DNA from: Stenogyne calaminthoides
Lineage: Eukaryota > Streptophyta > Magnoliopsida > Lamiales > Lamiaceae
DNA length: 64,000 bases
Direction: 5' to 3'
NCBI GenBank assembly: GCA_037126765.1
Contig: JBBCBC010000007.1
Coordinates: 26,669,667 to 26,733,666 of the forward strand
Part shown: positions 43,691 to 55,272 of the stretch, piece by piece
How positions within the stretch are numbered: the first letter of the stretch is position 1
How the letters are laid out: every line of letters begins with the position of its first letter
Program-made: the position numbers and the translations under genes
Notes under the pieces: model-generated
Seen by the model: the letters and a program-made list of their open reading frames with translations, nothing else
What the model was told of the DNA's origin: nothing
Database searches by the model: none

Positions 43691-44600
43691 AAAGTTGCAG
43701 TTGGCTCTGGCATAAAAGATTGAGTCATCTGAACTTCAAAACTCTTAACAAGATCGCTAGGATGTCTTTGGTTGAGGGACTTCCCAATGAGATATTCTCC
43801 AAAGATCAAACATGTGCCGCATGTCAGAAGGGAAAACAAGTTAAAGCCTCATTCAAGGGAATACGGGGACCAAAGATCCAAGAGAGAGTATTGCAACTGC
43901 TCCATATGGATCTATTCGGAACAGTTACACCAGTCAGACTCAGTGGACGCAAATATACTCTTGTAATCGTGGATGATTATTCCAAGTTTACTTGGGTTGT
44001 ATTCTTATACAAGAAGAACGAGACAACGACTAAGATACCCAAACTGCTCAAAAAGCTACAAAATGAGAAGGGTGTCAGCATAGTAAAGATCAGATCAGAT
44101 AAAGGTACAGAGTTCCTGAATTCTTTTATTACGATTTTTTTGACTTTGAGTTTGGTATCTGACATGAAACGTCACCGCAAGAACGCCACAACAAAATGGA
44201 GTAGCAGAACGGAGAAATAGAACTCTCAAGGAAGCTGATCGCACTATGTTAGCTGAACATGCCACACCAAGCCGTTTAAGTAGCAATAAACACAAAGATG
44301 TCATAATCGTAATGGATGTTCTCTGACTAAGACTCACTTCAAAACACCTTATGAACTGTGGAAGGACAGAAAACCTCGTGTTTCATACTTCCATGGTTTT
44401 GGGTGCAAATGTTTCATTCACAACAATGGGAAAAAGTCGATTGAAGACTTTTGAGGCCAAGTCGATGAGGGTATATTCTTAGGATATTCCTCATCCAGCA
44501 AGGCTTTCAGAGTTTACAACAAACAAACTCTAGTTGTGGAAGAAACACCCCATGTGGTCTTTGATGAGACATCCTCTGAATAAGAGAAAGCTGCCTCAGA
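43603..44600 (+). pseudogene. Copia integrase of element B
   Basis: The 205-aa stretch 43603-44220 has the zinc-binding domain (LWHKRLSHLNFKTL ... CAACQKGKQ), the first catalytic Asp in HMDLFG and the second in RSDKGTEF. The frame is lost near 44130, before the catalytic Glu. The remainder (KTHFKTPYELW-like, FGCKCFIHNNG-like, VVEETPHVVFDE-like) is readable in other frames to about 44600. Confidence 0.9.
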
Positions 44601-45070
44601 ACAAGCCATACCAGATCAACCGCTTACGACGCAAAAAAAGCGGATCGGTAAGCATCAAGGAGAAAGAAGTTGAACACGAAAAGTGTACATCCCGAAACTT
44701 GATCTTGCTGATTCAACAGTCAATCGCACCCAAAGGTACGCATTTGTCGATTGAAGAAGGTCATTACAAATTTGAGGCAAGATCAACCCCAACCATCTGG
44801 TTCAGGGGGAACTTCTGAAGTTCCTATGAACAGACTTCAGCACATGATGAGTCCAACATCAGCTGAGACATGTTCTTATCAAGTGGATCATAATTCTGTA
44901 CCACTCCCAATCACTAGTAATGAACTATCAGATATGGATGATGTTCTCCAAACAGATGAACATCAGAACAGAAGGACCTGGATTACTAGTCATCCAACTG
45001 ATCAGATTATCGGAGACCCATCTGATAGAGTCAAAACTAGACATCAGATTGGTGAAAGTGCCATATACTG
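44601..45070 (+). other. Integrase-RT linker of element B
   Basis: Low-complexity linker with short open pieces (44534-44818, 44751-45107). It contains STIEEG-like and MSPTSAETCSYQVDH blocks also seen near 10797. It has no catalytic motif and is part of pol in an intact element. Confidence 0.7.
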
Positions 45071-46665
45071 TTGTTATCTATCTATGAAGGAACCAACCAC
45101 AGTATAGGAAGCTCTACAAGACGCAAGTTGGATTCTAGCCATGCAGGAGGAGCTGGAACAGTTCGAGAGAAATCAAGTTTGGGAATTGGTGGACAGACCA
45201 ACACATCAAGACGTAATTGGTACAAATTGGGTATTCAAGAACAAGAGAGATGAGAAAAATGTCATAACCAGGAATAAGGCAAGACTTGTTGCTAAGGGGT
45301 ATTCACAATCAGAAGGAATTGATTATGATGAGACCTTTGCACCAAATCGCCGCCTAAAGCCATTCGGTTGTTTTCGCATATATGCTTCCCACAGAGGGTT
45401 CATTTGTGTATCGATGGATGTAAAGAGTGCATTCTTAAACGGGGTACTAGCAGAGGAAGTTTATGTCGAACAACCTCCAGGCTTTAAAAAAGACAACCAA
45501 GTGTACCGTTTAAGGAAAGCTCTTTACGGCCTAAAACAAGCTCCTCGAGCTTGGTATGATACACTCTCTCCGGTTCTTGTGAGCATGAGGGTTCACTAAA
45601 GGAACAAAGGGACGTAACCTTATTCGAGAATAGAAGATGGAGAAGATATTCGATGGTTCGGATCTCGTGGGCGACATTATCTTCGGATCTCCCAACAAAA
45701 GGTTATGCGAGAAGTTCAGCAAGTTGATGCAAGGGAAATTCGAGATGTCCATGATGGGTCAGATGAATTACTTTGTGGGATTACAAGTCAAGCAGAGTTC
45801 AGAAGGGATTTTCATCTGCCAGGCAAAGTACACAAGGAATCTACTGGCAAAGTTCGGAGTTCAACACTGCAAGGAAGCCAGAATTCCAATGATGACCGGA
45901 TTCAAGATGGATCGCACGAAGATGCTTTCGAAAACGAATTAGAAGGAGTATAGAGCTCTAATTGATCTCTACTATACCGATCGCTAGCGCACTGATATTA
46001 CTTTTTGCGATGAGGTGTATGTTCCAGATTTCAAGCAAATCCAATGCAAAGCCACCTAGAAGCAGCTAAGCGGATTCTCAAGTATCTGAAGGGGACTGTA
46101 AACCTCAGTTTATTTTACCCATCAGATGACAATCTAGAGCTTAGTGGGTATTCTGATTCAGACTACGGAGGTTGCATAATCGACAGGAAGTCAACCTCGG
46201 GTTCATGTCAGTTTCTGGGAAATAAACGGATCTCTTGGTTTTCGAAGAAGCAGACATCAGTTGCGACATCTACTACTGAAGCAGAATATATGGTTGCAGG
46301 AAGTTGTTGTTCCCAACTGCTCTGGCTAAGTCAATCGGCCGGGGATTTACAACATCGTAGCTAAGAACGTACCTATATTCTGTGACAGTAATAGTGCTAT
46401 TGCAATCACTCAGAATCCTGTTCTACATACAAGATGCAAGCATGTGGATGTCAGACACCCTTTTATTAGAGATCATGTTGAAAAGAAGAATATCAGGATG
46501 GAAAAGATCCATACTGACAAGCAGAAAGCTGATATCTTAACCAAGCCACTAGCTGAGATCAGATTCAGAGAGTTATGCAACGAGCTAGGGCTTCGGGATC
46601 TTGGAGAAAATGCACCAGATATGGCTGAAGGATTGATCTCCAGATTCAGTTGGTTAAAAGACTAA
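45071..46665 (+). pseudogene. Copia RT-RNase H of element B
   Basis: Open pieces are 45141-45599 (VWELVDRPTHQDVIGT, YDETFAP, MDVKSAFLNG, LYGLKQAPRAWYD), 45637-45942 (IIFGSPNKRLCEKF, MSMMGQMNYFVGLQVKQ), 46044-46364 (YLKGTVN, YSDSDYGG, DRKSTSG, STTEAEY) and 46444-46665 (MDVRHPFIRDHVEKKN, ILTKPLAEIRF). The active site that reads HVDD in element E reads LVGD here, with the flanking CTG and CAG also changed. That is the window-wide error pattern, so the real gene may be sounder. It stops at 46663-46665. Confidence 0.9.
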
Positions 46666-46716
46666 CCAAGGTTAAGTGGAATCACTTGAGTTAGGTACGT
46701 TCCCGATGGTGGTACG

Positions 46717-46775
46717 TTCTTTACCACCATGGAATCACTTGAGTTAGGTACATCCGCCTCCATGGTGGTAAAGAA
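46717..46775. repeat. 16-bp inverted repeat in element B spacer
   Basis: TTCTTTACCACCATGG (46717-46732) and its exact reverse complement CCATGGTGGTAAAGAA (46760-46775), with a 27-base loop. Element E has a single copy of this sequence, at about 17609-17624. Confidence 0.9.
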
Positions 46776-46917
46776 GCTTAGCATTGATCGTATGTGAAAT
46801 CTTAGATGACGACGAAAGCAGTGTGAAGGAACACACAGGGTTGATCTGAGAAGCTCTTTTCATTGGAAAAGGGCTAAAGGTTCCCACCGGAAGTTTCACC
46901 GGAAATAAGGAACTCAT
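46744..46917 (-). CDS. Antisense ORF of unknown function in B spacer (57 aa, short form)
   Basis: The start at 46917 matches the element E frame (17464). The first ~52 residues are almost the same (SSLFPVKLPVGTFSPFPM ... KLLYH.GGG), then a TAA ends it. It stops where element B lacks the ~800-bp segment present in E, so it is probably a truncated version. The TATA box is at 46991-46998, 74 bases before the ATG. No family is recognised. Confidence 0.4.
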   Translation of the reverse strand: MSSLFPVKLPVGTFSPFPMKRASQINPVCSFTLLSSSSKISHTINAKLLYHHGGGCT

Positions 46918-46990
46918 CGGAAAAGCATGAAGGATATGCTAAAGAAGATGAAATGGTTTATGATTGTGTTGTTCGCCTAACACCCCAGGC

Positions 46991-46998
46991 TATTTATA
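46991..46998 (-). promoter_or_regulatory. TATA box of antisense ORF (B)
   Basis: TATAAATA on the minus strand, in a TTCTATAAATAGCC context, at the same distance from the ATG as in element E. Confidence 0.55.
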
Positions 46999-48065
46999 GA
47001 AGGAAATTAGGGGTATAAATGCAAATTTTATCTTCTCAGAAGATCTTAAGAGAGATTTGCATCGACAACGCGTTTGGAACACACGGCTAATGGTTGGATG
47101 AGTTAACGGTGTGATTAAATCACAGCGTATCTATGCCATTATTATGGAATGTCAAATCGCGCCAATTTGGGAATCGAGGCGACTTTTTGACTCCCCGAAG
47201 TTAAAGTTTTGGCGGGAGTTAACCTCAGTTAATGCGAGATTATAGAAGAAAACTGAAGGATGAAGTTTTTCAGAAAAGAGAATCAGATAAGTGGCGAAGC
47301 GTTACATGCAAAGAATCTGATCAGATAAGAGAAGATATTGTTGGGAAATGCATGAGGCAAACATCAGATATGACAACAAAGTACCAGATCAGATCACCGT
47401 GGTAACTGATTGATTACAATATCAATCAGTCAGATACGCTCTCTTATTTATCTATTTCTGAATATCTTTATATGCGTTATTTATTTTAATTGATTTATTT
47501 TGCACTATTCATGACGGATGCCCTGCAAAGCTTTTAATGCGGACCTGAAAATGTTTTCAAAATGTTTTAATTACGATTTTTCGAGTCCGGAAAACAAGAA
47601 GACTGTTTTTCTCAACTGTGCGATCAAAATACTTTTTGGCCGACTAATCTCAGCCATCGATTTCAAAACACGGATACTTGAGTACTTTGGAAAGTTGTGC
47701 AAAAGGTTTTCCCTCGTTTTCTACAAAATCAAATTTTTTTTCAGAAAACCGCTTTCCACTACTTCGTCATCTCAAAATTCTGAAAAGATCACTTTTGTTT
47801 AAAATTCTCTGAGAATTACCTTCGAAATCATTTGATTCTACACTTCTGATTTTAAAAATCCTTCGAATCAATTACTGGTAATTTCTTGTTTTAAATCATT
47901 TGCATGATCTAGAATTCTCTATGGTACCTAGGTTTACAAGTTGTATTTCTGTAATTTATTTGATCTAAACGCTTATTTGCAACATTGATGCTGAATTTTT
48001 TAGTTTGGATGAATTTATTGAAATATCTTACTCAAACTAAACATCAATCTGCATATCTTACAGAA

Positions 48066-51000
48066 ATGGCACATCTTGTTTCAAGACCGGGACAAGGGAA
48101 AAAGTACTGCAATTTTGCATCGATGAAGAAAGACATCATTGATGAAAAGTACGTCGTCTTCAACATCACCTCAGATTCAGAATCATTGGAAATTCTGGAG
48201 TGCTTAAGAGCGTGTGGACTGGAACGATATTGCTCTACTCATCAGAACATCGTTCACACCCATGAAGCCCTGGAGTTTCTTTACAATCTGCAGAGGGATG
48301 AAGACAATGATGCTGACCTGATTTCTTCCGTTGGAGGAATGGAAGTCCGAGTGACGAATGACGATCTACAGAGGATATTCGGACTAACTCGAGGAAGCAT
48401 CAATCCAGAGACCTACACAACTGTTGTAGGAGAAAAGGAGTTTCTTGAAGCCGAGCTGTTGAGACCAGCAAACAAGGAGAACACGGCGAACGTCAAAGCC
48501 TCCTATCTGAAAAGAAAGTATCGCCTTCTTCTTGAGATCGTTCAGAAGGTGATCATGTGCTCAACTTACAGCCTTGATGTGGTCACTTCATACAAGATAA
48601 GTGTAATGGTTGCAATAATTAAGAAAGCTTCAGACATCGATTGGTTGGGTATGGTCAAAGCAAGACTTAGAAAAGACTCCGGCAAGTTCGAGTTGACCCA
48701 GAGCAATGAAGTGTGCTTATCTTCGAAGTGCTCATTCATACACAAAATCTCTATCATTCTGTCAGATAAGCTGCCACAGAATTATGAATGGAACGAGAAT
48801 GGAGCGAAGATTTATCAAGCAAAGCACAAGGCCATATTGGGCAAGGATGAGTCCCTGCCTGGACAAGCTGATGAGGATCCAACTCCTTATATGCCCAAAC
48901 CCAAGGGAGAAAAGAAAGGAAAAGATAAGGCAACTGCATTGTCTGAAGTGCAGGAAAAGGCCATTCAAGAGAAGAGGATGAAGAGGAAGGATCTGGCCAA
49001 GAAACCAGATGCTCAGCGGAAACGTCAGAAGAGAGTCTCATCTCCTCTGAAAACTGCTCCATGTTCTGCCAAGCAAGCCAGCAGAACAGAGAATCTGATG
49101 CATGAAAGATCAGACGAAGAGATAGTAGTCCGTTCTGAGCCAACTATCAGAGAAGTACGGGAAGAACAGATGATCGCAGCAGAAGGAGAGAAATCCGTCA
49201 GAAGGACATAAGTGGTGCAATCTGAGGAAGAATCACCATATGATTCTCTGCCTCTAACCAAGATCTTCCAGAGAGCAAGATCGCCAACGCCCACTTCCAA
49301 ATCACCATCACCCTCTCCTCAGAAATCATCACCTCCACCCTCTCCCCACAAAACCTTCTCTTCCTCACCCTCACCTCTCAGAACAAAATCTCCCACACCA
49401 CCAATCAATGAACCCGTTCAGGAAACTGAACACCCTCTACACGCTGAAAACGAACCTGAACAACAAACATCCCAATCCCCAATCCAGTCCCAAGAACCTG
49501 AGAGAGTCGACAATCGTGTCCATCTCTCATAATCCTTTCAACACCAGAACAGTACTTGCTTCACCTGCTCCAGAGAGCCCCATCATAAGAATAATGAAGC
49601 AACATATCAAAGAGTATCTGCTGAATCTATGCCCTGAATTGGATCAACATCCTGGCATCCAGCAACAGATAGAAGAGATAGTGTTCTGGAGGGATATCAG
49701 ACTGAAGAGCATTTAAGAACTTCTGATTCTAATGACAACTCTGGGATCAGACTTCTTTGTAGACTTAGAGTTGAAATGTCTACACAATGCTAGGATTGAA
49801 AGTGTTGTTGAATTAGCATCAGACGACGATATCCAATGGCTGATTCACGAAAGGTTCGGAATTACTGATAACAGGGAGGAAACCGTTCAACCTCCTACAG
49901 ATCATGAGGGAATTGCCAATTAACCAAGAATGGGTGCTGCAGATGAGACCCAATTTGGCAAGGCTTCAACATCTGAACAGACTGCTAAAATGAGCTCTGA
50001 TACCCTAGATCATCATTCTAAGAAGATTCAGGATGGGATCCAAGTCAGCATTTGAAGACAAATTCATGCATGGCTCTCAACAGATCTGATGAAGCGGTTT
50101 GAACAAGAGCAAGCAAAACTAGTTGACAAGGAACGAAGTCACACTGCTGGGATGCACAATGCCATCCTTGCTGAAGTAATGCAACTAGTATACCCTCTTG
50201 CTGAGAAGCTCAATCTCCAGTCTGACAAACTCTCAGTTCAGACAGAGATGCTCAATCGCATACTGTGTACTCGTGGAGAGTGTCCGGCATCCTTGACAAA
50301 ACCAACAATCACTTGGATATGGGTTGGAAACATTTTCTAGCTTCTCTGAGAAAAAGGCAAGACAGAAATCGAAATCGCTCTCGACGCTTTCTACACACTG
50401 CGCACCTTCGCCACTGCTCGGATCACTCCTCTTGTTGTCGAGAACTTAGAGAGGAGATCTCACGGCAATTAACAACTCTGAACCGCAAGATGTCCAACCT
50501 CTTTGATGCAACCAAAAAGGGGGAAGGAAAAGAGTCTGGAAAAGAGTCTGAAGGAAAAGAGAATACAGAAAAACAGACTCAAGAAAAAGAGAAGGAAGAA
50601 GAAACGGACTCGAACCACGCTTGGTAAAATTTTCATCTCTACCAAAAACCATCAGATCTAACTTGCCCGACCACTCCATCTACCGATCTCATTCTTTGAA
50701 ATAAAAGAAAATGTGGAGCAACACAAAGAAAGAGATCGCCGAAAGAAAAAGTACTCTTTTCGAGATTACTACCAGAGTCGACAAAATTGAAGACTTCTCT
50801 TCATCCGTTCAGAAAAGAATGGAAGCTGATGATCAGGCCAAGAGCCTTGAACTTGCTAAGAAATTAGCTGAAGAAGAAGAAGAACAAGATGAACTCCGAA
50901 AGGACTTTGAGGAGGAAGAAAGGCAAAGGCAAGATGATGAAAAGCAATCATGAAGATCGAGAGACAAGGCCGGACATTCTCCACCAAAAGCCAGATGACT

Positions 51001-51579
51001 CCTGAACAAGTTCAAGAGCAAACAAGACAGAGAATAAGAGAGGCCGCAATCAAGAAGCAGAAGTTAGCAGAGGCAAAGGGACTGAACATCGCTTACATCC
51101 GAAGAAAAAGGAAGAACGAAGCTGCAGCAGAGGAGATTGCTTGGGAGAAGAATGCCCTTCCGGCACCTATTAAAGGCATCCTCTGTGCACGACAAGATTT
51201 GCTTCCAGAATGGGATCAAATCAGAGGAGAATGGTTATGTGACGTCTACATCCTGGAGAAGATTCCAATTCATCAAGATCAAACTGAAAATGATGATGAA
51301 TTTCGGAACTGGTTAGAAACAAAGTATCCAGACTTCTACCAGACAGTGATGAAAGAAGGCAAGATCATGTCAATTATACCAGAAGCTCCACCCTTTGAAC
51401 CACTTCTTCCACCTTTACGTCCAGACAACAAACTAGATCCTATTAAATTCAAGAATATCTACTATGGACTTGCTGAAAAAGGAGGAATCCATAGAAAAGA
51501 AGAGCTGGACAAGCTAATGCAAAGGATGTACAGGATGTTTGGCATCCCCAAAGAACTGCAAATATTCAAGTACACCTGA
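48066..51579 (+). pseudogene. Family B third ORF (env position), element B
   Basis: The start at 48066 (MAHLVSRPGQG) has the context GAAATGGC. The first 381 residues are open to a TAA at 49209-49211, and the same frame continues to 49532. Later pieces are 49408-49716, 49732-49923, 50089-50340, 50265-50627, 50711-50953 and 50950-51579. In order: a globular N-terminus (HTHEALEFLYNLQRD, VTNDDLQRIFGL); a basic segment; a Pro/Ser-rich region (49260-49430); a helical part with LVYPLAEKLNLQSDKL; a Lys/Glu-rich linker; a charged helix; and a conserved C-terminus (51200-51579). The N-terminal layout recalls plant transposon-associated proteins of unknown role, but only weakly. Position and Pro-rich plus coiled-coil content recall the SIRE1 env-like ORF. 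Confidence 0.78.
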
Positions 51580-51796
51580 AGAAGACAACTTGGAATCAGA
51601 TGATAGGTACACTCTACACTATTCTACAATGCACACACCTATCTGAATAAATCTTTCCATCCCACTGATTCTAAGACATTCATCTCATTGTCTTCTGAGG
51701 TATGTACTATTTGCATTATCTACATTTCCATTCATGGTATCTGTTTTTCTGATCAAGTTTTGTTAAGTGTTTTGGTTCCATCAAAAAGGGGGAAAT
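51580..51796 (+). promoter_or_regulatory. 3' untranslated stretch and polypurine tract of element B
   Basis: The tract at 51783-51796 (AAAAAGGGGGAAAT) abuts the LTR. Unlike family D, only one copy is seen upstream of this LTR. Confidence 0.9.
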
Positions 51797-53601
51797 TGTT
51801 GGGAAATATGTAATTTAGTTTTGATGAAAGTTCCAAAACAGGTTGTAATAGGAGCAATCGGACACATTGGTATTCGATGACTTTGATTCGAATATAGATG
51901 ACCAGTTGAAATGTATAGATAGTCGATGTAAAAGATAGGTCACATATTGAGGGGGAACTCAGTATGTATAGGTCAGGTCAAAGTATCAGATGACCCAGAG
52001 AAGGTCAGATGATCTGAAGACTAAGCGCAAATCAGAAGATATGAAGTCAGAAGATCAGGTGTAGACAAGAAGACATCAAGACTCGGAAGAACTCAAGACT
52101 CGGATGAACTCAAGACTCGGATAACATCAAGACTCGGATGAACTCAAGACTCGAGATAACATCAAGACTCAGATGAACTCAAGACTCGTAAACTCAAGAC
52201 TTCGGCGATCAAACTCAAGACTCAAGACTGTTGAATACACCGAGGCTCGAGAGACACCAAGATCAAAAGACACAAGACCTACTTTCAGGCCAGAGTATAT
52301 TGAAGCTAAGACAATGTGCAACCAAAGACTCAACATGGTAGATCGATCGGTTATTTGATCAAGTCACTCACACTGTGACAATCGAAAAGATACACCGCAT
52401 AAGACGAATCCTCTCCAAAAGGAATATCAATCGTCTAAGGGGCAAATTTCTGAAGTGCCGCCTCGCGAAGCCAAAGAGAAAGCAAAACGTGCACAAAAAG
52501 AGCTGACAATACGGGATACGACGCTGCAGACAAAAATGGCGTTAATCATGCCGACGGCCACACCGAAAATTGCAGCACGTCACAATCATATCCTACAGCC
52601 TACCTAATATAGGCCGAAATTCAAATTGCTCTCCAACGGCATCTTGATTTCGAGGTCTATAAAATGGGATCATTCTTCATTTTTGAAGAAGAGGTTCAAC
52701 AAGTGAAAAACGCAAGAACAAACACGGAGACATCGCAAAAGAAGCTAAAGCTACCGCAAATCTCCACTCACAAGAACACTACATCTGAAGATTATTCTTA
52801 GAGTGTTCATCCCATAGTTCTTAGCAAGAAATCCTATCCACTAGCATTTTGGCTATCTAAAGCACCAGGATAGATTTCCAGTTGGAACCCTCAATCATTC
52901 TTTACCCAAACGCAAGTTAGGTCAAGTCTGTAGAGTGAGAACTCATTAAACATCTCGGCTATCCTCTTTGTAGGATATAAGTCCTGCTGGTTACGTTGTA
53001 GAGTGGGAACTTGATAAACATCTCGGCTATCCTGAAAAGGATATAAGTCCCATAGGTTAAGCTTGAGTGGGAACTCGGTAAACATCTCGGCCATCCTGAA
53101 AAGGATATAAGTCCCGCAGGTTAAAGTAGGTTAAGGTTCCCCTGTGTTAAGGGAAGAGTGGACGTAGGATGGGTTTTGTCCGAACCACTATAAAACGTCT
53201 TGTGTGCATTTACTTGCTTTCTTATCGCTTTACACAAGTCACACAACTGAGTTTAAACTGCATACATATTCTAAATTTAAAGTTCAGTCTCCACCAAGCA
53301 ACTGATCTGATCAGTCTGACACTTCAGTCAACTAGTTAAAAACAGACTTAAGAATCTGATTGATAAAACTGGTTTTTCACACGGGTAAAAACAAGCTTCC
53401 GCACCATTCAGTTAAACTGACATATATCAAACTGATCTGCCCTCAGTCACTCAGTAAGATTGAACATCGGTCTAAACTGATACACTAGCACTCTGATCGG
53501 GTAATCAGCAGTTCACACCTGATCTGCACAAAAAGTTTTGGAAGTCTATTCACCCCTCCCCTCTAGACTTCCACCCTCACAAAACCCGTTTGGGACCTAC
53601 A
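51797..53601 (+). repeat. 3' LTR of element B (1805 bp)
   Basis: TGTTGGGAAATATG to GGGACCTACA, then the target duplication AAGCC. It has a TATA box at 52658-52664, a U3 array at 52065-52255 and tandem units at 52918-53125. Apart from changes at CTG/CAG words it appears virtually the same as the 5' LTR. Confidence 0.94.
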
Positions 53602-54461
53602 AAGCCCATAAATATTAATTAATCCCACTACATAATTAATATTGCACTATCCATCTTAACCCATATTACAGTCAATATGGCTCCCGGTTATTATTTCCCG
53701 TGTTTAAGATTATCTAGCCCATTAATTAATTCAAGCCACTGAAATAGCTTTCCATTAATTAATATCTTTTGTCCTTGGTTAAGGAACGGTTCAACATTAT
53801 TATCCATACCGGAAACTAGTTCCACTTGCAAGATTTGGTATGATAAATCTTATGAACCTCCCAAGGGGGCAAATCGAATAAGCGTACTTGCACACGATTC
53901 TTTGTATTAAATCTTAGCAATCGCATGTGACCAATAATATTGCCCAAGATATAAAGTATTGAATCTCGTTGATTCTCTACCCGTAATAAGTCAAAGCAAT
54001 AATTACTAACCACACGTGATCCTATTTAAGGAACGAAGATTAAGAAATAATGAACCACTGAGGTCTAATTCTTCCTTGTTCATCTTTGAAGAATTTGTCC
54101 TCCTCAGAGGTCCTATTTCAATTACATCGGTCATGCACTAGTGTAATCTCTTGGTCAAGACAAGTCAATCTGAGCCTTTACACTTCAACCTTTCACGATG
54201 GATTGTTCATTTCCATCTAGGTCGTGAATGGTGTACTTTTTGTTACAAGGAACTGTTAATTTAATCTTCGTGATCCGGTATCACTAAATTAACTACAATG
54301 TAACACGTCTTATTTATTGAACAGCAGTTATGCAAAGAAATATATGTAACATTCAATGATATTTAAAGCATCAGTGATAAATAATTTATTTCAGTAAATT
54401 AGTCTGAAATTCAGTTTTGATTATACAAAGTAAAAGCATACTTTCCAGTATAATCCCAACA
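53602..54461 (-). repeat. C2 3' LTR, inner piece (right of element B)
   Basis: It continues the LTR interrupted at 38733, starting with the second AAGCC. It matches 60834-61681 closely and ends CCCAACA at the polypurine tract. The frame at 53816-54013 also occurs at 61043-61240 but is only LTR sequence. Confidence 0.92.
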
Positions 54462-54584
54462 ATCTCTCACTTATACTCAAAGTTTGCTTTTAAGTATACT
54501 ACAGCATGTCTCGTGTAGTTCCTAATACGTGACATCTAATGTCACCTACACGAACCAAATAATGTCTCTCACTTATACTCAAAG
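54462..54584 (-). promoter_or_regulatory. Polypurine tract of C2 and an upstream duplicate
   Basis: The plus strand TCTCTCACTTATACTCAAAG at 54463-54482 (purine-rich in the element's sense, touching the LTR) recurs exactly at 54565-54584, 102 bases away. Confidence 0.8.
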
Positions 54585-55260
54585 CAAATTGGCTATGCAC
54601 TTGACAACCATTCCTCCCACATGTCTCTTGAATGTTTCGGAGGCGTACTTTGTGAAAGGTTTAACTAGGTTATCCTCCAATGCGATCTTAGCCACCTCTT
54701 CATCTCCTCTCTTAACGATTTCTCGTCTAAGATTTCTTTCCTTCAGTGTGCTTGTTTGACTCGTGGACTCTTGGTTCCCTTGAATTTGCAACTGCCCCTA
54801 GCAAATATTGCTAGACAAATTCGGAACTCCATCCAAGTCCACTAAGAAGGTCTAGAGCCAAAATGGTTCTTTCACTACTTCTGGCGACTACTTACCCGGC
54901 TTCCATGGTTGTGTCGTTGATGCATTTACCTTCACACTCATCCATTTCATGGCTACACTTCCCAAATGAAAGCACACTAAATCGAGGCGATAGTTTTACG
55001 AATCTATGTCTAATTGAAATCCAAGTCCGCGTGCCCGATGGGGATTAGACTATCTCGATCGATAAAACAACATTCTATCTCGAGTTCTTTTTCGGATACT
55101 TGGAATGTTTTTTAACTCTCATCCAATGTTCTTTCCCGGGTTACTTTGATATCTTGCCACCATGCCAACGGCAAAGCAGATATCCGGTCTCGTGCACAGC
55201 ATTGCATACATAAGGCTTCCAACAACCGAAGCATAAGGAATGCCTTTCATGTCATCTATC
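54579..55260 (-). pseudogene. Copia RNase H of element C2, degraded
   Basis: Near the C-terminus 54579-54791 reads REIVKRGDEEVAKIALEDNLVKPFTKYASE, the usual end of a copia RNase H, then FKRHVGGM. Upstream to 55260 similarity is patchy, with many frameshifts and CG-rich substitutions. It is not functional as written. Confidence 0.8.
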
Positions 55261-55272
55261 TCCCTTTGTGTC

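Larger units (their letters stand above)
46666..48065 (+). other. Element B spacer between pol and third ORF
   Basis: About 1.4 kb, AT-rich, with no sense-strand gene. It holds the antisense ORF and its TATA box (46744-46998), a duplicated 21-base phrase (GGAATCACTTGAGTTAGGTAC at about 46678 and 46731) and an inverted repeat. It ends in CTTACAGAAATGGC just before the third ORF. The frame at 47518-47802 is not conserved in element E. Confidence 0.7.
38734..53601 (+). mobile_element. Element B: SIRE-like Ty1/copia retrotransposon, complete
   Basis: Its LTRs are 1803 and 1805 bp, with AAGCC on both sides (38729-38733, 53602-53606), a primer site at 40539-40550 and a polypurine tract at 51783-51796. 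Order: gag, protease, integrase, RT-RNase H, spacer with an antisense ORF, third ORF. It is 14.9 kb long. The uninterrupted target is still visible in the sister LTR near 60833-60843. Differences between its two LTRs cluster at CTG/CAG words, so the insertion is probably very young and part of its apparent damage artificial. Confidence 0.95.

Noticed and set aside
53816..54013. A 65-aa frame that recurs at 61043-61240
   Set aside because: Recurrence is due to the two copies of the family C LTR; it has no protein motif.
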